Source: Roseovarius sp. EL26 (GTDB lineage: Bacteria; Pseudomonadota; Alphaproteobacteria; Rhodobacterales; Rhodobacteraceae). From it: 64,000 nucleotides of DNA. The notes beneath the pieces are model-generated. The model did not search any database. It was given only the letters and a program-made list of their open reading frames with translations, and was not told where the DNA came from. Of the stretch, positions 26,519-35,278 are shown piece by piece. The stretch spans positions 124,001-188,000 of the forward strand of contig NZ_OUMZ01000006.1 in NCBI RefSeq assembly GCF_900327775.1, in the 5' to 3' direction. Numbering within the stretch: position 1 is the stretch's first letter; each line of letters opens with the position of its first letter. The position numbers were made by a program, and so were the translations under genes.

Positions 26519-28117
26519 ATGAAAATAGCAAAGCCCTTTACAAAATTCGTGATCGCCATGCTGTTGTTACCTGCATCGTTGCAGGCGAAAGAAATCACCA
26601 TCAAAGACAATATCACAGGCCGTAGTGGGGCGGCGACAAATTCTTTGAATAATCAAGTTAATCCTGGCCGGCAGATCCTGCTTTCACAGCATAATTTTGC
26701 ATCGAAGACACAGGTTACGCGATTTCAGATGTTATCAAGTACTGCTTTAACTACAGCTAATAGTTTTCGTTATGTCGTGAGGGCCCTTGATGCCCCCAAT
26801 GTTGAGCTCTTCTCAGGGACAGCGACCCGCACCAGCAGGACACTTTACACAGCGATTACGCAGGGTGGGAACAATACTAACCTTGATGAGTTTTCAATCG
26901 TTGGTCTGACGCTTGATCCAGGCACTTACTATTTTGGCGTACACTCCAGTGACGGTAACGCATACCAGTCGATTGCTAGTACCGGTGCCGGTGCAGAGAA
27001 GCTTTTGGCAGAGAATGGGGGCACTCCGTTTTTAGCAGGCGCAGATTTTCTTTTGTATACAGCCCTGTTTGGTATGACGGCCATTGTTGAAAAGTTAAAT
27101 AGCTTTGCCGAACAGACAAGTATTGCGTTTGAGACGATTCCGGTGAATTCCTCGTTGGTCAATTCTGCAGGTATGCTCATGAATGATCAGATCAACCAGC
27201 GCTTATCCGCTTTACGAAATAATGCGCAAACTTCCTCGAATGAGGGTGTTTCACGCGCTGCATTGTATGGCGGCGGAAATGGCGATGATAGCATTTTTAA
27301 CAACTTGAGGTTCTGGATTGACGGAAACTTTGCGGATCTTGACCGGGATACGAGCAGCAGCTTTAGCGGTTATGACAGTACATCAAGCGGTGGTCAGTTG
27401 GGTATAGATTTTGCAATCACACCATCGCTTTCGTTTGGAATGTCTTATGGTCGTACTGATATGGAAACTGGCATTTCCGGAAATCTGGGGAATTCAGACG
27501 TTACCGGAAACCATTTCTCGGTCTATGCTCAACATATTGCAACGAACGGCGTGTATGCCAATTTGGTCTACAGCTACGAAGACTATGATCTGGATCTAGA
27601 ACGGAGTGCAGGCAGTGCTGGGCGCGCGACGGCATCGACAGATTCCAATGCCCATAACGTGCAGGCAGCTGTTGGATATCTGTTCCCGTCGCGGGGCGCG
27701 TTTTCATATAGTGTAGAGGCACGCGCTAATTATTCGGATATCCATGTCGATGGGTATTCAGAAACCGGCGCGATCGGAGGGTCGCTGGCTGTAACTGGCC
27801 AAAATACAGAGGCCTTATCTGCCTCTGTCGGCTTGGATATGCGATATGACCTTGGCAAGTTTCAGCCCTATGCAGGTGTGTTTTACGAATATAGTGAGCT
27901 GAGTTTTGATGATATCTCTATTGCTTTGACTTCGGACGCGAGCTTCAGCAGTACGCAAGGTATAGATACCAGCGATGGGGAACAGGTTAATTTCGACATC
28001 GGTTTTGACTATCTTATCTCTGATGATGTGGCGATGAATGCTGGCTACAGCACCTCGTTTTTTAATTCTAGCAGTGAAAACCACAGCCTGTTTTTGGGTT
28101 TGTCTTACAGTCTGTGA
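26519..28117 (+). CDS. Autotransporter beta-domain outer membrane protein with short passenger
   Basis: Start at ATG 26519 (MKIAKPFTKFVIAMLLL, 532 residues); a TTG six codons upstream is less likely. A Sec signal peptide ends near LQAKE. Residues about 25-180 form a Ser/Thr/Asn-rich beta-sandwich-like region (FASKTQVTRFQMLSS, LDPGTYYFGVHSSDG) that resembles secreted anchor-type domains. Residues about 250-532 alternate aromatic and polar residues as in an autotransporter barrel (RFWIDGNFADLDRD, GVYANLVYSYEDYDLD), ending in LFLGLSYSL. It is probably exported and inserted in the outer membrane. It is a single gene with no partner next to it. Confidence 0.82.
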   Translation: MKIAKPFTKFVIAMLLLPASLQAKEITIKDNITGRSGAATNSLNNQVNPGRQILLSQHNFASKTQVTRFQMLSSTALTTANSFRYVVRALDAPNVELFSGTATRTSRTLYTAITQGGNNTNLDEFSIVGLTLDPGTYYFGVHSSDGNAYQSIASTGAGAEKLLAENGGTPFLAGADFLLYTALFGMTAIVEKLNSFAEQTSIAFETIPVNSSLVNSAGMLMNDQINQRLSALRNNAQTSSNEGVSRAALYGGGNGDDSIFNNLRFWIDGNFADLDRDTSSSFSGYDSTSSGGQLGIDFAITPSLSFGMSYGRTDMETGISGNLGNSDVTGNHFSVYAQHIATNGVYANLVYSYEDYDLDLERSAGSAGRATASTDSNAHNVQAAVGYLFPSRGAFSYSVEARANYSDIHVDGYSETGAIGGSLAVTGQNTEALSASVGLDMRYDLGKFQPYAGVFYEYSELSFDDISIALTSDASFSSTQGIDTSDGEQVNFDIGFDYLISDDVAMNAGYSTSFFNSSSENHSLFLGLSYSL

Positions 28118-28161
28118 TGTATTCGCCCCACTAATGATCTTTAGCGGGCTTGATGGGGCAT

Positions 28162-28186
28162 GCAGGCCTTCGACGATGGGGCCTGC
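28162..28186. terminator. Hairpin between convergent genes (possible terminator)
   Basis: GCAGGCC (28162-28168) and GGCCTGC (28180-28186) form a 7-bp stem with an 11-nt loop. There is no T tract on either side, so termination is uncertain. The sequence GATGGGGC recurs three times around it (28152, 28175, 28200). Confidence 0.35.
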
Positions 28187-28228
28187 GACTTGTAGCAAAG
28201 ATGGGGCCTGTGTGTAGGCGGAGAGGTT

Positions 28229-31200
28229 TCAACTAAGCAATGCGGCAAGAAAGACCGCCAGATTTGCACCGTCGCTGCCGTCGGGGTCGGCTACATTGGG
28301 CGTTTGTGGGATAACGGTTGCATCATCGGGGCCTTGCCAGTTGGGCTCCAGCCGTCCTAATCCACCTTGTTCGACAAGGTCAGATACAAGCGAGAATGCT
28401 GCAGACGGGCGCTGCAATCGGATAAAGTCGGACGTCGGAAGGCCCATCGCATCACGCGGACTAACGCCAAGGCGGTCGGCCATGGAAAGCACACGTTGGT
28501 TTCGGACTTTTGCGCTATATCCTTGCGCAACCGCGTGATCGACGGATGCAATGGCGGCGCTGCCATCAAAGCTTATGCCGCGCCGTCTGAGGTGTGTGGC
28601 GCCGGTCAGCGAATAGACATCATCCACCACAACCGTTGTGCCGGGCAAATGTGCAGCGCGCCCAGGAAAGCCGCCCGGATGAAAGGCCACGACCCGGCCC
28701 GCTGCGCTGGCTTGCAGCGCTTGTATCGCCTGATTTCGCATCTCAATCGCTGCCCGCACAAAAGGTGGCGGGGTAAAATCGGTTTCGCGCGGCGTGCAGA
28801 GTACGACCTTGAGCCTTGGCTGTGCAGCCAGCCGGTCGGCGAGGATCTGGATCAGGTCAATTGTCACCGCGCCGCTATCACCGCCGGGATGAACCGTGCG
28901 GGCCAAGCCCGCGGTTTCAATATAGACCAGCTCTTCGGCCTGATGAAAGGCCCGGGCCAACGACCAAAGCGTATCGCGTGACCCATGCACAGATAGCTCA
29001 TATTCGCGGCGCAGCTCATTCAGTAAGCGGTTACCGTTGGTCACATCGATTGTCGGTGCCGGTATACCAAGAGCGCTGGCAATGTCATTGATCACCGTTT
29101 GCAGATCAATCGGGCTAGCAGAGTCCAGCGGATTGCCGGGCGGTAGCAATGATAGCTCAGGCGTTTCGGCAACGGCACCAATGGATTGCAACAATACACC
29201 AGATGATGTTGCACCCGCCGGTGGAGCACCGGCGCGTTGTGGTGGGTTCATATTATTGCCCCCCGACATTGCAAGCCAACCTGGGGCCTGCGCAGGAGGG
29301 GGGCCGCCCGGCAAGGGGATAAAGGGCTGTGCCCGACGCACCGCATGGCGCGCAAGGTCATAGGCCAATGCGCCTTCGACGTGGACACCGCCGTTGTGAG
29401 TATCAGGACCCGGCGGATTGCCGGGATTGCCTTGCGCGTGATTGGCCGATAACGCAGCACGCGACCAAGAGGTGCCACTTAGGACGCCCTCCCAGTCTAA
29501 TCCGGTACTGATGGCCGCGGAACCGATGCCGCTGACAACAATGGATTCCAACCGACCCATGGTTGGCAGGCGCGGGCCGGTTCGGGGTACAGTTTCCGAA
29601 GCCAAGGCTCGTGCTGCATCAACGGGTGTTCCTGCGGCGCTGTCATCTGGTCCGTCGTCGGTGCCAAACAGTGGGACAGGGGCCACAGATTTTACATTGT
29701 CGGTCAATCCACCCATTCGGTCTAAGGCAGGAGCAAAGACATCCGTTGGCACTGGCGCGGGGCCTGCTGCAATGGGCAAAGACCGGGCCGCAAACAAGCG
29801 GCGATTTTGCGCCCGAGGGGTGATCACAAGATCAAATACCAATGTGGCGGGGCTGGGTTTTGGATCGCCGGATTCTAGGCCAAGTGGATTATGAACCAAG
29901 ATGAGTGTGGGTTGGCCGGCAACGGCTATCGCTGCGCCGCCATCTCCACGTTTGAAGGATGGTGTTTCGCCGATCGCCGGGATTGAGATGAAACGCTGAT
30001 TATAAAGCCGTAGACTGCTGCCGTCTGGCACGGCATTTGCAGCAAGTTGGACAACCACATCCTCATCTGCAGTCCAGGTGGCGGTTGCCCCGGTAAGGGG
30101 CGCGGGGGTAGGCCCGAAAACACCGGCACCAGCAGGTGCCGGGAATGCAGGCCAATGGGCCGGGGCCCCCGGCGCGGGTGGAGTGGGTACGGCATCATCA
30201 AGTTTAGGCGCAGCTGCGAACAAAAGCGGGCTACCGGGGGCACCGTCAAGCCGGGCCAGAACGTTATTGGCGCGCGCAATCAGGTCGGGGCCATCTACGG
30301 CATAGTCAATGACCACTTCGGTGCGGACCTGAGGTTTAAGATCATCAGGCATGTCTCCGTCTTCGGCCGGGACTCCGATGATCGGGCTTGTCGTGCGGTT
30401 GCCGCGTAAGTGCCAATCTAGATCGACAGCATAGGCGCGCAGAAACTGACGGGTTAGTGCGACACCACCGGGCAGACCGGGTTGGGCCAATGGCCCTGTC
30501 CCCAATGCACCACCTGTGGCCCAACCGATGCGAACCCGACTTGCGGCATTCGTTCCGGTTGCTGCGAGTAGTTCGCCCGCGGCAAGCGTCACGATCCCGG
30601 AAGCATCCAGATTGCCGGTTGTGCTGGCTGCGCCGTCTTGTTTTTCAACGCCGACATCACCAAGAGCCGCTGTAAAGGGATTTCCGTGCAGATCCACCAC
30701 CTGTGCAATAATGCCCGATGCCAGCGCCGTAATGCTGCCAACGCCACCTGCCGCACCGGTTCCGGCGCCATTGGAAAAGTCGAGCGCTGGCAATGTTGTC
30801 ATCAGGTCATCAAAAATTGCGGCGATCGAAATTGGATCAATAATCAGGCCCCGGTGATCATGAAAGCTCATCGGTTCTGACCTGCCAAGGCTTTCGCCGG
30901 GCTCATAAGTTTGCGGCGAGCGGTCAGGCGCAGGAACAGCACCGGTAAACACCAACGTCTCTGGAACTGGCCGGTGGTGCGGATTTGCAGCCACTGCATA
31001 TCGCTGCATCAACCGGCTGAGACGTTGGACAGCTTGCGGGTGAAGACGAAACGCAGCAACGGGCCCCGCGATGCCAGCCCCTGTTACATCCCGAAACTCA
31101 TGCCCTTGATCAAGATATTCAAGCGTTCCGCGGAAAGGCGCCAGCGCATTGCCCGAAGGGGTCAGGCGTAGCGTATTGGCATCAAAGGTTGGATCAGCCG

Positions 31201-31315
31201 TCCCCCAAGCGTTTGAGAGTCGCGCCATAGTAAGCCCCAAAGCGTCAAGACCATTATCTTGCAACGCCTGTGCCGCGGCCTGAGGCGTAAGTGTGAAGAC
31301 ATTCAACTGTGTCAT
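28229..31315 (-). CDS. Giant-operon protein C: unknown, with degenerate phospholipase-D-like C-terminal domain
   Basis: A 1028-residue protein, third gene of a leftward three-gene unit. It lacks a signal peptide. Residues 1-750 are rich in Ala, Pro and Gly and I do not recognise them. About 760-950 look like one half of a phospholipase-D-superfamily fold: an N-terminal helix-strand unit (SLARAFHQAEELVYIETAG), a strand LKVVLCTPRE, then AAHLPGTTVVVDDVYSLTGATH and RRRGISFDGSAA, which follow the order His, Asp, small-residue loop, Arg of PLD proteins. The HxK lysine is absent (His-Leu-Pro) and the His-Asp spacing is longer, so activity is doubtful. GGGAG precedes the ATG, 3 bp after the stop of the preceding gene. 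Confidence 0.8.
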   Translation of the reverse strand: MTQLNVFTLTPQAAAQALQDNGLDALGLTMARLSNAWGTADPTFDANTLRLTPSGNALAPFRGTLEYLDQGHEFRDVTGAGIAGPVAAFRLHPQAVQRLSRLMQRYAVAANPHHRPVPETLVFTGAVPAPDRSPQTYEPGESLGRSEPMSFHDHRGLIIDPISIAAIFDDLMTTLPALDFSNGAGTGAAGGVGSITALASGIIAQVVDLHGNPFTAALGDVGVEKQDGAASTTGNLDASGIVTLAAGELLAATGTNAASRVRIGWATGGALGTGPLAQPGLPGGVALTRQFLRAYAVDLDWHLRGNRTTSPIIGVPAEDGDMPDDLKPQVRTEVVIDYAVDGPDLIARANNVLARLDGAPGSPLLFAAAPKLDDAVPTPPAPGAPAHWPAFPAPAGAGVFGPTPAPLTGATATWTADEDVVVQLAANAVPDGSSLRLYNQRFISIPAIGETPSFKRGDGGAAIAVAGQPTLILVHNPLGLESGDPKPSPATLVFDLVITPRAQNRRLFAARSLPIAAGPAPVPTDVFAPALDRMGGLTDNVKSVAPVPLFGTDDGPDDSAAGTPVDAARALASETVPRTGPRLPTMGRLESIVVSGIGSAAISTGLDWEGVLSGTSWSRAALSANHAQGNPGNPPGPDTHNGGVHVEGALAYDLARHAVRRAQPFIPLPGGPPPAQAPGWLAMSGGNNMNPPQRAGAPPAGATSSGVLLQSIGAVAETPELSLLPPGNPLDSASPIDLQTVINDIASALGIPAPTIDVTNGNRLLNELRREYELSVHGSRDTLWSLARAFHQAEELVYIETAGLARTVHPGGDSGAVTIDLIQILADRLAAQPRLKVVLCTPRETDFTPPPFVRAAIEMRNQAIQALQASAAGRVVAFHPGGFPGRAAHLPGTTVVVDDVYSLTGATHLRRRGISFDGSAAIASVDHAVAQGYSAKVRNQRVLSMADRLGVSPRDAMGLPTSDFIRLQRPSAAFSLVSDLVEQGGLGRLEPNWQGPDDATVIPQTPNVADPDGSDGANLAVFLAALLS

Positions 31316-31318
31316 CGG

Positions 31319-34300
31319 CTACTCCCGGTCTGTGCTTGAGACGCTGCGCCCATCGGGCATGATGATTTCGAACGTGATGTCGCGGATATCTGTGCGGGCG
31401 AAAACGGTCACCCCTGTGCGCCCTCCGATTTGCTGACGGCTTGCGGAATATAATGGGGTCTGGGAACCGGCTGTTGACGGAACGCTGCCAATTGGAACCG
31501 CGGACAGTGGGGCTTCGTAGACCAGTTGCCTGCCTTCTTTTTTGAACTGCGATGCGGGACGGTTTACACCAAGATCCAGAATTGGGCCGGGGCGTGGTTC
31601 GAACCGTGGGGTTCTTCCGGGTGGTCTGCCGAACCGGCCAAAAATATCGGGAATTTCTCGCAGGTCGCGCAACCGATCTGTGCCCAGTATGCCACCGCTA
31701 CCCGATGTGGGTCGGATGGCGATCCGCAGCCTATATTCAAGCGGTCCCGAAATTGGCGCGTCGGTGGTAACCGAATAGACTGTGCCGCGCCCAGAAATTC
31801 CAAAGCTATCAATGTCACTTAAATCTGGTAGCGGAATAATTGACCCGGTTCCGAAACTGGTAAGGCGTTCGGTCACCCGGCCCAGTGGGTCGGTCATGCG
31901 AAGCAGAATGCTGCCTGCGGGCATTGGGCCCGGGCGTCTAATGAACAGGCGGTAATTGCGATCCAGACCATCAGGTTCACGCCAGAGTGCGGTTTGGCTC
32001 ATTTCGGGCACTTCTGAGATCAGATCAAGCGGGGTGGCACCGGGAAGTTTTTGCCCGGGATTCAGTGGGTCATCTCCGGCACCCGGAGCAATCGTGTAGT
32101 AGTGGGGTTGCGGATCACCGTCCAAACGCACCTCAGCTGATAGCACATGAGGACCAAGCGAGGTTGGCATGATTGGTGCGGTTGAGATGGTGGAAACAAG
32201 AATATCGCCGATATTGCCACCACCCGGCCAGCTTAACACTGGTGGCGAGAGCGGCGGCGGCCCGTCTGGCGGGACTACAACCGCAACAGCGGGTGAGGGT
32301 CTTCCGCGGCCTTTTCGAACGCCGCGTTGCGGATCATCCAGCCCCCAGGCAATGGCGCGGTACCATTGTGGTTTCCAAGAACCGCCGGGCTCATCTTCTC
32401 CGGTGATGTCTGTTATCCACGTTTCTGTTCCATTTGTATCTGTGCCAGCAACCCAGCTGGCGGTGCTGCCGGTCAAAGATGCCAAAGGCGGTCCCATGCT
32501 ATCCAGCTGGCGGGCAGCGTCCGCGACGCGGGTGCGATAGATGTCGACACGTCCGGGGCGCGCGCCAGAAGCGGGGCGCGTTTCAATACGAATGCGCGCC
32601 GCAAAGCCGCCGGGGCGTTCAATCCGCTGTGCTTCGATTGTTGGGGGCGCAGGATTGGCAAGGCGCGGTGCCACATATGGGATCATCGCTTCGTCCGCGT
32701 CTGGGCCACTGGGCCACGGGCCTTCGACCCCGCCGACGCTGATTGGAATGACAACGAAAAGATGGATTGCCTGTGATCCGCGCGGCAAGGCGACATCCAA
32801 ATTTGTGCCCGTCAGCAATGTCTTGTTCACACGGTTGAAATCGCGGCGGTCAGGGGATGCGGTAAAGGCGTTTTTCAATGTCGTCAGGCGAGTGCTAAGC
32901 GTCACACCGGGCAGGGCTTCTGACATGCCTCTGCTGGCCAGCATTCTGGTTTCGGTGCTTTGATACAGAATATACCCATCGGCACCCGGAACAGGTTGCC
33001 ATTCTACAATCGCATGGCATTCACCTTTGGCATCCGGGAGGCTGGCCAAACGTACGATGTCGATGATTTGCGTTGGGCGCGATCTTGGATCAGATGCATA
33101 GGTTAGTTTGCTGCGCGGTCCGTAACTGCCCGATCGTCCGGGAGGCAGCGCCTCTCTGAGCCGTGCGCGAAGCGCCAGACCAACATGCGGGGACCCTGCA
33201 TAGTCAAGCGAGAAACCGGGGATGGTCACACGGTAGCGGCGGGCATGGCCTTGGCTGGAAAATCCGGGGACTGCCACTTCTGCTCCGCCTTGTGCGTCAA
33301 GGTTGATGACGCTTGCGGCGCCGTCAAGGCCGGGAACGCTTGGGTCTGTCAGGGCGGGCACGTCACCTGCAAAAGTAATGAAAACATTCTGTGGCGCGCC
33401 TGCGATGCTTTTTTGCAAACCGCCCGGCAGGCCAGCAGGGGCTGGTGTGTGACGGGTGGCGGCTGCAAATAGCCGCCCCCGAAAGTCAATCCGGGCAACT
33501 GAGCGAACGCGCCAGTCTACAACAAACTCAACCACGAGATCGGCAGGACAGACAGTGCCGCTACCGGTGTCGACTGGGCGCAATTCTGCAGAGATGATGT
33601 TGACGGTATCAGGATCAGGTTGGGTGCTGGAAAATGGCTGTGTTGCCCATGGGCTCCAGATGCCAAAAATGTTCTGCGTGGCAGCGCCATATTGCGCACT
33701 GACAGAGCCGGGTGAATTCGGGATCGTAAACCCGGTATCGGATGCAGATTGACGTGGGTATTCTGGGTCTTTGCGGTTTTCGTTGTTGCCAATCGGCATG
33801 AGCCCTTTGCCCGAAGGGCGCGGCTCCATCAAGGGTGTTGCTGGGCCCGCAACACCGCCTTCAGCGCGACCGAAGGCGAAACTTGAAACTGCATTGAGAT
33901 TATCCAAAGGCAGGCGTTCCCAACTTGCGCGGCTGGTCGCGATCCAATTGCCATCTGGGGTAGCCGGGCGTTGGTGGGCTAAAAAATGCAGTTTCAAATC
34001 ACCCGGAACAGGCGGGCGCAATGCACGGCGCGGACGCGGTATGATCGCGGCCAGTTCACGTGCATCGCTATCGCCATCAAGGCCTTTGGACCAGAACCCG
34101 GTGATCATAAAGTCATAATCAGCCATCTCTGAAGAGCCCAGAAAACTCATGGCGCCAAGATTGATCGGATCCAGATCGACATAAGGATACCCGGTTCCGA
34201 AACCCATCAATACGGATTGCATCGGGTCAGTGGCCACGGCCATCTGTAATAGCTTGATCGACGAGATATGCGCCTCTCCATCGTCGGCAGGCATTGTATC

Positions 34301-35269
34301 GCCATTGGTATTTTGAGGCGGATGGATCAGGTGGCGTTCCAGAAATTGCGCCTGTTGGTTTGGCGGCTCATGCATCGCCTTGTGCAGCATCGCAAGGAGG
34401 GTACCATCTGCGTCTGCAATCATTCCATCGGGGTCGGGCATCTCCCAGATGGGTGATGTGTCGCCAGTTGGGAAGGCCGGATACCAACCGAAAGGGTTGA
34501 TACCCCTTGCAAACCGCTGTTTCGCCGCCTCGGTTGCGGGGACTTCGGCACCAACAAGGCCCTGTTCTTTGCCATGTGCCTGATCACCGAGGTCGCCAAA
34601 ATCATTCGGATCAACCGGCAACCCAACCGTTTCAATCAATTCCCAACCTTCTATCTTATCGGCTTGGGACAATGGTTCGCCTGCGATCGTTACCTCTTGA
34701 CCATCAGCGCCGTTAATCAGCACCGCAGTGATGTAGGGGGCGTAGAACCTATAGGTGCGCTCTCCATTTGCGGGAATAGCGAGGCTTTCAAAACCAAGCA
34801 TATTCTCAAAGCCAACACCATTGGCAAGTGGAACGATGGTCACGCCCAAGGCGGGGCCCGTGCTTTTGACGCGGACAATGATTGACATCACCGGTTCAAA
34901 GAACTGATGCACTGTGCCAAGTGGGGGCAGGTTGTATTTTTGAGTTAAAATCCCAGTGACATCCTGCAACAGAGGGAAAGCAATGCGGCGCCACACTTTG
35001 AAAGGTTCAGAGGGCAGGCCAACAGCGGGGTTCAATTGCCAACGCAAAAATACGGACAGCACACGATTGCCAAAGTCCTTGAGATCAAGCTCCTGAGGGG
35101 CCCGGTTTCGGGATAAACGCAAAACCTCGCGGCTGGCCGGGCTGTCAGCCGCAGGCCCGAGGGGTCCGGTGACAACCCCGTTTTCGTCGGCAAAGGGGCG
35201 CAGAAGCGAATCTGCGGTGATCATCGCGCCCTGACCGCGGAACCAATATGGGCTGAAAGTACGATCCAC
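31319..35269 (-). CDS. Giant-operon protein B: unknown, with fibronectin-III-like segments
   Basis: A 1316-residue protein, second gene of the unit, with no signal peptide. The start is GTG at 35269 with AGGAGG five bases upstream, itself overlapping the stop codon of protein A (TAGGAGG), a clear coupling signal. I recognise no whole family. Residues about 700-900 contain segments like fibronectin type III strands (CHAIVEWQPVPGADGYILYQ, then HLFVVIPISVGGVEGPW), repeated weakly at about 900-1010 (RVDIYRTRVADAARQ, WYRAIAWGLDD). It is very rich in Pro, Gly and Arg. A structural or adhesive beta-sandwich chain is the simplest reading, but this is inference. Confidence 0.78.
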   Translation of the reverse strand: MDRTFSPYWFRGQGAMITADSLLRPFADENGVVTGPLGPAADSPASREVLRLSRNRAPQELDLKDFGNRVLSVFLRWQLNPAVGLPSEPFKVWRRIAFPLLQDVTGILTQKYNLPPLGTVHQFFEPVMSIIVRVKSTGPALGVTIVPLANGVGFENMLGFESLAIPANGERTYRFYAPYITAVLINGADGQEVTIAGEPLSQADKIEGWELIETVGLPVDPNDFGDLGDQAHGKEQGLVGAEVPATEAAKQRFARGINPFGWYPAFPTGDTSPIWEMPDPDGMIADADGTLLAMLHKAMHEPPNQQAQFLERHLIHPPQNTNGDTMPADDGEAHISSIKLLQMAVATDPMQSVLMGFGTGYPYVDLDPINLGAMSFLGSSEMADYDFMITGFWSKGLDGDSDARELAAIIPRPRRALRPPVPGDLKLHFLAHQRPATPDGNWIATSRASWERLPLDNLNAVSSFAFGRAEGGVAGPATPLMEPRPSGKGLMPIGNNENRKDPEYPRQSASDTGFTIPNSPGSVSAQYGAATQNIFGIWSPWATQPFSSTQPDPDTVNIISAELRPVDTGSGTVCPADLVVEFVVDWRVRSVARIDFRGRLFAAATRHTPAPAGLPGGLQKSIAGAPQNVFITFAGDVPALTDPSVPGLDGAASVINLDAQGGAEVAVPGFSSQGHARRYRVTIPGFSLDYAGSPHVGLALRARLREALPPGRSGSYGPRSKLTYASDPRSRPTQIIDIVRLASLPDAKGECHAIVEWQPVPGADGYILYQSTETRMLASRGMSEALPGVTLSTRLTTLKNAFTASPDRRDFNRVNKTLLTGTNLDVALPRGSQAIHLFVVIPISVGGVEGPWPSGPDADEAMIPYVAPRLANPAPPTIEAQRIERPGGFAARIRIETRPASGARPGRVDIYRTRVADAARQLDSMGPPLASLTGSTASWVAGTDTNGTETWITDITGEDEPGGSWKPQWYRAIAWGLDDPQRGVRKGRGRPSPAVAVVVPPDGPPPLSPPVLSWPGGGNIGDILVSTISTAPIMPTSLGPHVLSAEVRLDGDPQPHYYTIAPGAGDDPLNPGQKLPGATPLDLISEVPEMSQTALWREPDGLDRNYRLFIRRPGPMPAGSILLRMTDPLGRVTERLTSFGTGSIIPLPDLSDIDSFGISGRGTVYSVTTDAPISGPLEYRLRIAIRPTSGSGGILGTDRLRDLREIPDIFGRFGRPPGRTPRFEPRPGPILDLGVNRPASQFKKEGRQLVYEAPLSAVPIGSVPSTAGSQTPLYSASRQQIGGRTGVTVFARTDIRDITFEIIMPDGRSVSSTDRE

Positions 35270-35278
35270 CGATGCCTC

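Noticed and set aside
28152..28210. CRISPR-like repeats (GATGGGGC three times)
   Set aside because: The repeats are 8-11 bp, only three copies, with no spacer-like regularity or cas genes nearby.
28885..28950. Active phospholipase D site in the third giant protein
   Set aside because: The HxK lysine is replaced and His-Asp spacing is too long, so only a degenerate PLD-like fold is claimed.
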